Counted from the first letter of the stretch, positions 54,822-62,568 are shown. The stretch is 64,000 nucleotides of DNA from Alloalcanivorax profundimaris (GCF_015265435.1 NZ_JABJWH010000021.1:1-64000), one strand, 5' to 3'. The notes: generated by a model from the letters alone, not told the origin. Numbers and translations are program-made.

Positions 54822-55136
54822 TCAGGGGTCGGCGAAAATACGCAGGGTCTCGGGAAAACTCAGGCCGATCAGCAGCAAGGTACGGGCCGCGCCCCCGGGC
54901 GCCCCCACCCCACGCTCCCAACGATCCAGGGTCACCGGGTCCACGCCCAGCAAACGGGCCATGCGAAAACGGTCCAGCCCGGTCAGCCGCATCACCGCCG
55001 TCACATGGGTGCCGTCCACCGGCGTCTCCAGCGGCAGGTTCGCCAGCTCCGCGCGGCTGTGCTCCAGCAGCCGGTCCACCCAGGTATCCAGGGCCCGCCG
55101 CGGGCACGGCCAATAAGGGGTCTGTTCGTCCGACAT
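54822..55136 (-). CDS. HTH protein, antitoxin/regulator-like
   Basis: 104 aa. The C-terminal half has an HTH: GLDRFRMARLLGVDPVTLDRWERGVGAPGGAARTLLLIGL, the form seen in HigA/MqsA-type antitoxins with the ExG motif. The N-terminal half is not assigned. No toxin gene is adjacent. A gap of 148 bases follows before the next HTH gene. Confidence 0.65.
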   Translation of the reverse strand: MSDEQTPYWPCPRRALDTWVDRLLEHSRAELANLPLETPVDGTHVTAVMRLTGLDRFRMARLLGVDPVTLDRWERGVGAPGGAARTLLLIGLSFPETLRIFADP

Positions 55137-55261
55137 GGGCGTCCTCGCTGCCGGCCCGGGCCGGCGTCGGCTTGCGTATCACGCATTCATCGTGACCGCC
55201 TCGCCGCCATCGAAAAATCAGCGATCCACCGCAATCTCTGTAGGAAATCCACCCCGAACCT

Positions 55262-55289
55262 TGTAGGAACGCCACGCGGCGCGCCTACA
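55262..55289. repeat. Small palindrome between HTH genes
   Basis: TGTAGGAACGCCACGCGGCGCGCCTACA has inverted TGTAGG...CCTACA ends and inner GCC/GGC. It resembles a REP of different sequence, overlapping the end of the NadS-like gene. Confidence 0.5.
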
Positions 55290-55590
55290 GCAGGACTTCG
55301 AGCCCCTTGCTTTCCACCAGGTTTAGCAGTTTCAGCGAAATGCCGTTGGGGCTTTTGTCACCACGTTCCCACTTCTGCACAGTGGAGATCGACGTATTCA
55401 GATAAGCGGCGAACACCGCTTGGCTGACCTTGTAACGCCGACGCATACGGCGGATGTCGGTGGCGCTCAGAGGGCGAATCTCCGGCAGACACATTGCGTC
55501 GAATTCGCGCAACGTCACCGAATCCATCACACCCGCCTCGGAAAGATCACGGGCCGTCTCGTGTACCGCGTCCAGAATACCCTTAGCCAT
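55285..55590 (-). CDS. NadS/HigA-like antitoxin (orphan)
   Basis: 101 aa. HTH: IRRMRRRYKVSQAVFAAYLNTSISTVQKWERGDKSPNGISLKLLNLVESKG. This is the standard antitoxin of RelE/NadT toxins, where the toxin gene lies just upstream. Here upstream DNA encodes only the toxin C-terminus, so the antitoxin appears orphaned. Confidence 0.83.
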   Translation of the reverse strand: MAKGILDAVHETARDLSEAGVMDSVTLREFDAMCLPEIRPLSATDIRRMRRRYKVSQAVFAAYLNTSISTVQKWERGDKSPNGISLKLLNLVESKGLEVLL

Positions 55591-55660
55591 CGTTGCTCAC
55601 CTCGATGATCGCTCCGTGCCTCAGCGCCCGGTCAATCTCCGCCGCGCCCAACGGGCGAAG
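55583..55660 (-). pseudogene. C-terminal remnant of a RelE/NadT-type toxin
   Basis: The frame overlapping the antitoxin start reads LGAAEIDRALRHGAIIEVSNDG then TAA. This is the usual toxin C-terminus (LSxxxLxxAxxxGxLxEV). The TAA stop overlaps the antitoxin ATG, as in intact pairs. No RelE body is present upstream; the frame runs only about 45 codons and lacks a start, so most of the toxin is deleted. Confidence 0.6.
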
Positions 55661-55849
55661 GAACGGTTCATGAATATTCGCACATCTCACCCAATCATAC
55701 CACTTAGTGCCACAGAGTAGGATTCAGAATCCTCTGCTCAGCCAAGAGCATGGGCGGAGTGAACCGGCACGGCATTGGGTGATCTCGGAGATCGACGTAG
55801 GCATTCCGCCCCACGGCCTGTAGGAACGCGTCGACGGCGGCGCCGTGGA

Positions 55850-56554
55850 TCAGGGGCTGGTGAGGGGCGCCGGGTCGGAGGCCGGGGCGGTGCCGCCGGC
55901 GAGGGCGGCCTGGACGGAGTCGTAGCCGGCCAGACGGTGCAGCACCGCCGTGGTGGGGGTGGCGAAGCGGCGCCGGCCGGTGCGGCGGTCCGCCAGGGCC
56001 TGGCGGGGCGTGAGCCAGCAATGATCGATGGTTTCCTGGCCATCGTGCAGAGGCACTTGCCCGGGCGGCGCCTCGGCCACGAAAAAGCGGGTGTCGAAGC
56101 GACGCGGCGGGCCCGGCGGCGTGACCCAGTGATCCAGGTACGCAACCCGGTCCAGGCACAGGTCCAGCCCGTGCTCATGGCACAGCACGGTGAGGCTGGC
56201 CTCGCCCCGGGCCACGGCGTGGCGCGCGGCCAGCACCGGATGGGCGGCGTCCACCCAGGCGCCCCGACCGTCCCGGGCCAGCAGCAGGCCGGCCTCCTCG
56301 AAGCACTCACGCACCGCCGCCACCAGATAGCCCAGCCCGCCCTCCTCCACGCCCAGCATGGCGTTGGCGGCGAGCTCCGCGGGCCGCGCGCCGTCGGCGG
56401 CCAGACTCAGATCGTGGTGGTCCACGGCGCCGCCGGGGAAGACGTAATAACCGGGCATGAACACGGCCTGGTGGGTGCGCTGCAGCAGCAGAACCTGGGG
56501 GCCGTCGTCGGAATCACGGAGCAGGGCGAGGGTGGAAGCGGGGCGTGGTTGCAT
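55850..56554 (-). CDS. Nudix hydrolase
   Basis: 234 aa. The Nudix box is split as GGAVDHHD... and AVRECFEEAGLLLARD; a 40-residue insert between the start of the box and REcFEEaG is typical of NUDT19-like CoA/acyl-CoA diphosphatases. N-terminus ASTLALLRDSDDGPQVLLLQRTHQAVFMPGYYVFPGG is typical. It may hydrolyse CoA derivatives (inference). Confidence 0.83.
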   Translation of the reverse strand: MQPRPASTLALLRDSDDGPQVLLLQRTHQAVFMPGYYVFPGGAVDHHDLSLAADGARPAELAANAMLGVEEGGLGYLVAAVRECFEEAGLLLARDGRGAWVDAAHPVLAARHAVARGEASLTVLCHEHGLDLCLDRVAYLDHWVTPPGPPRRFDTRFFVAEAPPGQVPLHDGQETIDHCWLTPRQALADRRTGRRRFATPTTAVLHRLAGYDSVQAALAGGTAPASDPAPLTSP

Positions 56555-56643
56555 GGCGTTATTATTCTCGAAACCGGACTTCAGCTTCGACCATAACCCG
56601 AGCCGGCGGAATCATCCAGGCACACGACACATTCACGGCCGGA

Positions 56644-57006
56644 TCAGGCAACGGAGTCGTTCAAAAGACTTTCGTAGGGAATTCGAAGTCCATCGTGCAG
56701 CTTGCGGATCATCCGCAGGCTGAGCGCCCGCTTGCGATTCAGGACCTCGGACACCCGCCCGCTGGAACCAATGTAGGCTTCAAGATCACGCCGGGTAAGA
56801 CCACGCTGCTCCAACGCGAAAAGAATCGCCTCGACGGGATCCGAAGGGCCAACGGGATAATGCTCATCTTCGTATTTCTCGATCAGGATGGAGAGAACTT
56901 CAAGTTCATCCGCCTCCTGGGTGCCTTCATCGGCTCCCCACAGCTCTTCCAGACGTGCGAAAGCACGCTCAAGATCGTCATCGGTATGGATCGGCTGAAT
57001 ATTCAT
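56644..57006 (-). CDS. higA: HigA antitoxin
   Basis: 120 aa from the ATG that overlaps the toxin TGA by one base. C-terminal HTH: LTRRDLEAYIGSSGRVSEVLNRKRALSLRMIRKLHDGLRIP, with N-terminal acid-rich region typical of the long HigA type. It neutralises HigB and represses the operon. Confidence 0.9.
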   Translation of the reverse strand: MNIQPIHTDDDLERAFARLEELWGADEGTQEADELEVLSILIEKYEDEHYPVGPSDPVEAILFALEQRGLTRRDLEAYIGSSGRVSEVLNRKRALSLRMIRKLHDGLRIPYESLLNDSVA

Positions 57007-57305
57007 CACACAATCTCCGCATCAACCCGGTCGTACTGAGCATGAGTGCCTACAAACCTCACCCAGGCGATCTGAAGATCGTAGCGGATGGCAACAATCA
57101 CCCGGTATTTATTGCCGGCTATGTTGAAAACCACCCGACCGCCCCTCAGAACGCTGGCAGTACTGATATCGGCCTTAACCGCCTGGGGGGTGGCCCAGCA
57201 CGCCCTGGTCATCATGTGGTACCACTGCGTAAGAGGCCTTTCCGCATCGCCATGGTCAGGCTCTTCCCAGAACTGCCTTAACGTCCGTTTCGCAATCACT
57301 CTCAT
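57006..57305 (-). CDS. higB: HigB-type mRNA interferase toxin
   Basis: 99 aa from MRVIAKRTLRQFWEEPDHGDAERPLTQWY. RVVFNIAGNKYRVIVAIRYDLQIAWVRFVGTHAQYDRVD is the conserved HigB core. Ribosome-dependent mRNA cleavage is the known activity. It is upstream of higA, the usual HigBA order. Confidence 0.92.
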   Translation of the reverse strand: MRVIAKRTLRQFWEEPDHGDAERPLTQWYHMMTRACWATPQAVKADISTASVLRGGRVVFNIAGNKYRVIVAIRYDLQIAWVRFVGTHAQYDRVDAEIV

Positions 57306-57398
57306 CACTTTTCCCTACTTGTGCCGATCCTAGATCCTCCCAATTTGGGAGTCAAGAAAGATGAGCTCCCTCTCCCTCGCATTGTCCATGAGCTGATC

Positions 57399-57455
57399 AC
57401 GAAAGCGCTGTTTTGCGGATTCCTCAACCTGGCCCCGGGTCCGAGGTCCGTGGCG
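57399..57455. repeat. Short dispersed repeat, copy d (partial)
   Basis: GCGCTGTTTTGCGGATTCCTCAACC followed by TGGCCCCGGGTCCGAGGTCC, nearly identical to 58314-58360. Only the right half of the repeat is present here, between higB and the ParE-type toxin gene. Confidence 0.75.
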
Positions 57456-57482
57456 GCGACCATGAAAGGACACATGGACCGG

Positions 57483-57791
57483 CTAAAGCGGCCACTGCTG
57501 AGCGGCATGCAAAATCTGGATGATCTCAACGTGGTCCTCCGAACAAGCGTAGACGACGATGTAGTTCGGGCGCACCACCAACTCCCGGGTTCCTGCGACA
57601 CGCCCAGGCCGATGTATCAACGGATTCTCCAGCAGGCGAACGACTTTCTCTTCAATCTCATCCATCAAAGCCACCGCGGCAAGAGGGTTATCGTCAGAGA
57701 TGTAATCCAGTATCTCCAACAAGCCCTCCCGAGCCATCGCACGCCACTTAATTCTTGCGCTGTCGTTTCCTTTCGATGAGCTCCCTTGCAT
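57483..57791 (-). CDS. ParE/RelE-type toxin
   Basis: 102 aa if started at ATG 57791 (MQGSSSKGNDSARIKW). Family match begins at RIKWRAMAREGLLEILDYISDDNPLAAVALMDEIE, where the codons are AGA-ATT-AAG with no standard start. Thus either the protein has an N-terminal extension of about 12 residues or it starts at ATT. It overlaps the antitoxin 3' end by 44 bases. VRPNYIVVYACSEDHVEIIQILHAAQQWP is the typical ParE end. Confidence 0.83.
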   Translation of the reverse strand: MQGSSSKGNDSARIKWRAMAREGLLEILDYISDDNPLAAVALMDEIEEKVVRLLENPLIHRPGRVAGTRELVVRPNYIVVYACSEDHVEIIQILHAAQQWPL

Positions 57792-58047
57792 CGTCCATGA
57801 CCTGATCATGAGAAGCGGCCGCGCGGGTGTCTTCCATGGCCTCGCGGACTTTTGCCTTGAACCAAGCGTCGTAAAACTCGGGATCAGCGGTCAGACCGAG
57901 GGGCAAACCACGCTCCCTGACCACTCGAGTCAGCAAGATCCGTACGGCATCCGAGACCGTCAAACCCAGTCCGGCCAAAGTATCGGCGGCTTCGCCTTTC
58001 AATTTCTCGTTAATGCGCACATGCAGCATCGTCGTTTCAGCGGCCAT
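57748..58047 (-). CDS. RelB/DinJ-type antitoxin
   Basis: 99 aa from MAAETTMLHVRINEKLKGEA, with GGAGG upstream. N-terminal RHH-type fold: LHVRINEKLKGEAADTLAGLGLTVSDAVRILLTRVVRERGLP, a RelB/DinJ signature. The upstream half is on the same strand as the ParE-type toxin, antitoxin first. Partner mixing (RelB with ParE) is common. Confidence 0.87.
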   Translation of the reverse strand: MAAETTMLHVRINEKLKGEAADTLAGLGLTVSDAVRILLTRVVRERGLPLGLTADPEFYDAWFKAKVREAMEDTRAAASHDQVMDDARELIERKRQRKN

Positions 58048-58261
58048 GATTCTGTCCTCCTTATCTCGATGCCAATTCTGTATCTCAAATGAGATACATG
58101 CAATCAAGTACTGCCGGATCATGGCCCCAGGAAGTCTCCAGGCTAGCGTCCGGGACAGCGTGTCGCTGTAGGAGCAGGCTGAAAGCCTTGTCAGCCGAAA
58201 CGGAAAGTCAGCCGGGAAGCCCCAGAGGCGGAAACCCCGGAGGCGGGAAACCGCCGAAAAC

Positions 58262-58370
58262 CGTGCCCATAACGGCCGTTTTAGGGGAAAAACGGGGCCA
58301 AAATGGGAAAAAAGCGCTGTTTTGCGGATTCCTCAACCTGGCCCCGGGCCCGGGGTCCGTGGCGGCGGCA
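58262..58370. repeat. Short dispersed repeat, copy a
   Basis: Contains CCGTTTTAGGGGAAAAACGG (a hairpin with AGGGG loop), then AAAAAAGCGCTGTTTTGCGG and ATTCCTCAACC. Shared with copies at 57399, 60688 and 62505. No gene is apparent in 58123-58607; a short REP-like TGTAGGAGCAGGCTGAAAGCC lies near 58166. Confidence 0.75.
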
Positions 58371-58607
58371 TAAACACGCAGCCGCCATCCGTTTCCATTC
58401 CGGCGTTGCGGGCGGCGCCGGGGGCCTTCCCGGACGTGCCGGCGGCCGCCAGCTTTCCATAAATCCCAAGCGGTTCAATCACTAACGCCGCCACTTCCGG
58501 GGCGTTCATCGCGTCAAGGCGTTTTCGCCGCCCTACTGTCGCTACTGATGCCCGCGCCATGGACCATGAAGGCAAGGCAACGGGGATCCGCGGGCAAGGA
58601 GCCAGCC

Positions 58608-58884
58608 ATGAGGGAGCGGGAACGACTGCTACTGACGGGGCACGCCCACCACCTGCTGCGGCAGGCGCGGGACGGCGAGCGCGTGTTCCGGGAACACACC
58701 GACTACGTGCACGGCGTCCGGCTGCTGCACGAATTGGCGGCGGAGCATGGCGTTGCCCTGCATGCCTGGTGCCTGCTTCCGGACAGGCTGCACCTGCTGG
58801 CGACGCCCCTCGGCGACCCCTGGGGCCTGTCGGTGTTCATGAAGGCACTGTCCTGCCGCATGGCGTTGCGCCATCGGGAGCGCC
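58608..58884 (+). pseudogene. RAYT-like transposase, N-terminal fragment
   Basis: The frame from MRERERLLLTGHAHHLLRQA matches the N-terminal 90 residues of the intact transposase at 61412 (shared FMKALSCR, HAYCLLP/HAWCLLP). It has CAAGGAG upstream. The HUH site reads DRLH instead of HxH with N. After about residue 92 homology stops and the sequence enters another frame coding for a GspC-like piece. So this is a 5' fragment only. Confidence 0.75.
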
Positions 58885-58887
58885 ACC

Positions 58888-59367
58888 GGTCGCCGTCACC
58901 GTGGCGGCGACGCGGTCGCGGACGGCATCACCCTCAGCGCGATCGCGCCCCGCCATGTCCTGCTCGACCACGACGGCCGCCTGGAAAAACTCACCCTCGA
59001 CCAGCGGACCGCGCTGAAGGGCGTGGCGGCCGGCCCCGAACCGGCCGCCGCCAGCGATGACGCCCGCGGCCGGCTGATCGAGAGTCTGGGCCTGACACCG
59101 ATCCGGCCGGGCATGGCCGCCGGCTACCGGGTGGAGAATCCGGAAGGAGGCCTGGCACGCAAATACGGCTTCCTGGAAGGCGACGAAATCCTGTCGGTAA
59201 ACGGCTATCCCCTGGGCACTGCGGAGGACGACCGGCTCGCCTACCACGTGGCCAGCCGGGCCGACGTGGCCCAGCTGCGGGTGCGCCGGGGCGACCGGGA
59301 GATCCGGCTCGAATACCACGCCGATCAGGACCGCATCGAAGGCCTGGACGCCCTCAAAACCGAATAA
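58888..59367 (+). pseudogene. GspC-like (type II secretion HR/PDZ) C-terminal fragment
   Basis: In the +1 frame after the transposase fragment: RGGDAVADGITLSAIAPRHV then LLDHDGRLEKLTL (HR domain), then a PDZ domain LGLTPIRPGMAAGYRVENPE, KYGFLEGDEILSVNGYPLG. This matches the C-terminal half of the intact GspC-like gene at 62770. No start or N-terminal membrane anchor, so non-functional as GspC. Confidence 0.7.
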
Positions 59368-59540
59368 CCGCTCCAACCGCCGCGAAAAAAACGCACAAGA
59401 ACGATTTTAATCACGCACAAGTTTCGCCGTCCGCACCTTGCCCCACCCTGCCCACGAGAATTTACGCCGAACGACAGCGGTGAAAACAGCAAACCGGCCC
59501 GCCGTTTTCATTGTGGTACGAACGAACCAGAAACTAATTT

Positions 59541-60203
59541 GGAAATCGCCGGCCCCGAGCCGGCGCCCTCGGCGGCGCCCTGCTTCTGCTCTCACCGCTC
59601 AGCCAGGCGGGCTGGGTCAGCGGCGCCTGCCCCTCCGGGCTCTCGGTGCCGTGCGTGGAACAGGACTACAACGGCACCGTCTACCACTTCAACGGCGGCC
59701 ACGCCGATGAGTGGCACCCCGACGCCAACGGTGACGACTTCAGCTTCTCCGGCAGCGGCACCATCCAGTGCCCCAGCCAGACGCTGGACTGCTCCGTCAA
59801 CCTGGACGCCCAGGTGAAGAAGTTCCAGGACGACCAGGATGTCTGGCGCATCGGCTTCAAGGTCACCGACGCCAGCGTCTCCGGCGGCTTGCTGTGCAGC
59901 CTGGCGGACCTCAGCGGCATGCCCTGGTACCTGGCCGACAGCAGCACCCACGACAACTTCGGCAACGACGACGGCGTGGTCTGGCCGGGCCCCATCCAGG
60001 GCAACATCGGCACCCTGGAGGTGCTGCTCGCCGGTAGCTCCGTGGCATCGAACATCCATGCCCACGGCGTGAGCTACGACAACGTCGACACCTTCAGCCT
60101 GACTGGTGACCTCTACAATAACGGCACCGACACCGCCCAGGGCTGCAGCCTCAGCGGTGACCTTACCCTCGATTCGCCGGTGAACTACCTCACCGTGTTC
60201 TAA
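59541..60203 (+). CDS. Exported hypothetical protein, 5' end unclear
   Basis: The frame reads ...RAGALGGALLLLSPLSQAGW then a soluble, Asp/Asn/Ser-rich protein of about 200 residues with four cysteines (SGACPSG, VPCVEQD, TIQCPSQTLDCSV). The first part looks like a signal peptide, but upstream is TAA (59535) and no ATG, GTG or TTG precedes the signal region. Hence the real start is lost or non-canonical. No known domain. The end DSPVNYLTVF is clean. The 59368-59540 gap has no feature. Confidence 0.5.
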   Translation, partial: GNRRPRAGALGGALLLLSPLSQAGWVSGACPSGLSVPCVEQDYNGTVYHFNGGHADEWHPDANGDDFSFSGSGTIQCPSQTLDCSVNLDAQVKKFQDDQDVWRIGFKVTDASVSGGLLCSLADLSGMPWYLADSSTHDNFGNDDGVVWPGPIQGNIGTLEVLLAGSSVASNIHAHGVSYDNVDTFSLTGDLYNNGTDTAQGCSLSGDLTLDSPVNYLTVF

Positions 60204-60275
60204 ACCCACAACCCGGCCTGGCGCTCCCCGGTTTCCCCGCCGGGGGGCGCCCTTTAGCTCGAAGGCGGCTGGGCG

Positions 60276-60653
60276 TTAGCGGAACAGCTCGTCCAGGGAG
60301 GTGGCGTCCAGAACGCGATCGGCGAGGCTTTCCAGCTCAGCCTGGGAAGCGCCTTGCAGGCGCAGGCGGTACACGGCGGGCAGGTCGCCGAAGCGGTGCT
60401 GGATCAGGCGCAGGACCAACGCGCGCTCGCCTTCCAGACGGCCTTGCTCCACACCCTGAGCACGCCCCTGCTCGACGCCCTGCTCCAAGCCCTGCTCCAC
60501 GCCGGCGCGACGCTGGCGTTCCTTCCATTCCTCGAACCGGTTGGTGATCATCTCGTAAGTCTCCTGCAGGTCGTGCATCTCAGGGAAGGTCTCGCCAGGG
60601 AACCAGCGCGGCAGCCGGCGGCGCAACCATTCCAGGCAGAACCAAGGCACTAC
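60276..60653 (-). pseudogene. Rpn/DUF4351-type C-terminal fragment, copy 1
   Basis: FCLEWLRRRLPRWF..., HDLQETYEMITNRFEEWKER, a coiled-coil of repeated VEQG/LEQG units, then GERALVLRLIQHRFGDLPAV and LESLADRVLDATSLDELF. This is the tail of Rpn-family recombination-promoting nucleases (DUF4351). The PD-(D/E)XK nuclease domain is missing; upstream frame continues into the dispersed repeat. Nearly the same tail recurs at 62135. Confidence 0.7.
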
Positions 60654-60687
60654 CGCCTGGAAAAAAGCAGCGCCAAACGCTGAAAAG

Positions 60688-60760
60688 CGTGCCCAGGGCG
60701 GGCGTTTTAGGGCGAAAAACGGGCAAAACTGAAGGGGAAAGCGGTGCTTTGCGGATTCCT
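60688..60760. repeat. Short dispersed repeat, copy b
   Basis: GGGCGTTTTAGGGCGAAAAACG hairpin, then GGGGAAAGCGGTGCTTTGCG and GATTCCTCAACG. It abuts the Rpn tail copy 1. Confidence 0.75.
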
Positions 60761-60839
60761 CAACGCCCGGCCGCTGCCACGGCGATGGCGAGTCATCCGC
60801 CCAGAAGCGGCCGGGAAAGCGCCAATGTTTCACAAAATG

Positions 60840-61400
60840 TCCAAGGATGATATTTTATTTAATAAATACCGCCACACGAAGACCCAAAGAGAATAAGAAA
60901 ACCCTTTTTAATGCCCGCCATACCTGTCCTTTCCGGACACCGATAAATATTTTAAGCGACAATGTTCCCTTATCGGCAGAACTCCCGCCAAAGCCCCCTT
61001 CAAAGTCGACAAAAAGAGCCAATGAATCACGAAAAACCTGTCCCCAATATACCGCTTATCAGATTTTTGCTACCGAATAAAAGTGAACATCTCAACACTC
61101 ACCTTCAATAAGCGCATGATTTCATTGAAATATCCGGCACGGAGAGGCGTTCTTTTCACCATTTTCAACCCTCCTTTTCACTCGATAAAATTCCAGACAC
61201 AAAACGTTTCCTATTAAGGTTGTACCGACACAAACAAAAAACGAACACCAGCAAGGGGACCGGGGGCTCTATACCAGCCACCTTCGAACGTTTGAACGTC
61301 CGGCAGAGCGGCACCCAAGTGACGCCGACCGGACACCTCCACGTAAATCGAACGGGAAACACAAGCACGGGATGAGCTCAGAACGAGAATATTGATGAAA
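60840..61400. other. AT-rich non-coding stretch upstream of the transposase gene
   Basis: About 560 bases with markedly lower GC than the rest of the window, runs such as TATTTTATTTAATAAATA near 60850, and no convincing gene in any frame. It may be a remnant of foreign DNA or a regulatory or target region. No inverted repeat ends or direct repeats were found. Confidence 0.55.
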
Positions 61401-61411
61401 GGAGAATCATC

Positions 61412-62071
61412 ATGTCTGGTAAGGATCGCTTGTTACTGGCGGGACACCCGCACTATCTGATGCGCAAAAGCGCCGACAACCAACCGGTATTTCTCGACGA
61501 GGCGGACTGCAACCACTGCCTCGGAGACATGCGCGAACTCAGCGCCCAGTACGAGCTGGCCGTCCACGCTTACTGCCTGCTGCCGCAAGGGCTGCACGTG
61601 GTGGCCACGCCGCGCGAGGACCCGGCGGCGCTGTCGCGGTTCATGAAGGCGCTGTCGTGCCGCGCCTCCCTGCGCCGCAAGAACCTTCATGGCCGCGACT
61701 CGGCCTGGGAGGTGCGCTACCGGTCCAGCCCCATCGAGCCCAGCCAATGGCTGCTCACCTGCATGTGCTATGTCGAGCGCCTGCCGGTGGTGCACGAGCT
61801 GGCGCCCTCCGCCTACCACTACCGGCGCAGCAGCTACCGCATGCGGCTGGGCAAGACCGGCCACTACTGGCTGAAGGATCCGGAGGAATACACCCGCCTG
61901 GGCGGCACCCTCGAGGAACGGGCGGAAGCCTACCGCATGTACATGAGCAGCGGGCTGGACACCAACGACGAAAGAGCGATCGAGGCGGCGGTGAAGCAGT
62001 GCAAGCTGATCGGGTCGGTGCGTTTCATACAGGAGGTGTGCCGGCGCTATGGCCTGCAAGGCGGTAAGTAG
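61412..62071 (+). CDS. IS200/RAYT-like (Y1 family) transposase with degenerate HUH motif
   Basis: 219 aa with GAAAGGAG 7 bases upstream. RAYT/TnpA-REP layout: LLLAGHPHYLMRKSADNQPV, HAYCLLPQGLHVVATP, FMKALSCRASLRR, CMCYVERLPVVHEL, SAYHYRRSSYRMRLG, EERAEAYRMY. The HUH is QGLH (residues 59-62) instead of NHVH; the first His is absent. The catalytic Tyr equivalent (Tyr120) is kept. Activity is doubtful; binding may remain. It lies between two Rpn-tail fragments. Confidence 0.8.
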   Translation: MSGKDRLLLAGHPHYLMRKSADNQPVFLDEADCNHCLGDMRELSAQYELAVHAYCLLPQGLHVVATPREDPAALSRFMKALSCRASLRRKNLHGRDSAWEVRYRSSPIEPSQWLLTCMCYVERLPVVHELAPSAYHYRRSSYRMRLGKTGHYWLKDPEEYTRLGGTLEERAEAYRMYMSSGLDTNDERAIEAAVKQCKLIGSVRFIQEVCRRYGLQGGK

Positions 62072-62134
62072 GAGGCGCTGGAACACGGGTCGGCGGGCTC
62101 TCCAGCCGCCGGCCCTTCCTCGGCAATCGTGGCG

Positions 62135-62440
62135 TTAGCGGAACAGCTCGTCCAGGGAAGAGGCGTCCAGAACGCGGTCGGCCAGGTCTTCCAGCTCGGC
62201 TTGAGAGGCGCTTTGCAGGCGCAGGCGGTAGCCGGCGGGCAGCTCGCCGAAGCGGTGCTGAATCACGCGCAGGACCAGTCTGCGCTCGCCTTCCAGGCGG
62301 CCTTGCGCCATGCCCCGCTCCATGCCTTGCTCGACGCCGGCGAGACGCTGGCGCTCTTTCCATTCCTCGAACCGGTCGGTGATCATTTCGTACGCCTCCT
62401 GCAGGTCGTGCAGCCACGTTACCAAAAGCTGAAGAAGGCG
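62135..62440 (-). pseudogene. Rpn/DUF4351-type C-terminal fragment, copy 2
   Basis: HDLQEAYEMITDRFEEWKER, a short EQG coiled coil (shorter than copy 1), GERRLVLRVIQHRFGELPAG, LEDLADRVLDASSLDELF. DNA of the 3' end is highly similar to copy 1 (62132 on versus 60273 on), which shows duplication. N-terminal nuclease domain absent. Confidence 0.7.
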
Positions 62441-62504
62441 GGTCACTTCGCCGTAAGAGCCGTAGTGCTCCGGGGACGACAAAGAGCAAAAAAGGCGTCA
62501 AACA

Positions 62505-62568
62505 TGCCCATTAAGGCCGCTTTAGAGAGAAAAACCGGGAAAACAGCGCCATTTTGCGGATTCCTCAA
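62505..62568. repeat. Short dispersed repeat, copy c
   Basis: GCCCATTAAGGCCGCTTTAG, AGAAAAACCGGGAAAACAGC, then GCCATTTTGCGGATTCCTCA. The internal hairpin is weaker than in copies a and b. Confidence 0.7.

Noticed and set aside
55625-55672. Short frame reading MNRSFARWARR upstream of the orphan antitoxin, resembling a RelE toxin N-terminus
   Set aside because: It ends after 16 codons and uses the same bases that encode the toxin C-terminal remnant in another frame, so one match must be chance; the C-terminal one fits the antitoxin overlap better.
57305-57601. 98-codon minus-strand frame spanning dispersed repeat d
   Set aside because: It overlaps the ParE-type gene and the repeat; the translation is Ser/Arg-rich shadow.
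60847-61080. 77-codon frame in the AT-rich stretch
   Set aside because: No ribosome site, no domain, and codon use is unlike a gene; kept as non-coding.
61165-61368. 67-codon minus-strand frame in the AT-rich stretch
   Set aside because: Hydrophobic and basic but without a ribosome site or recognisable family; not supported.
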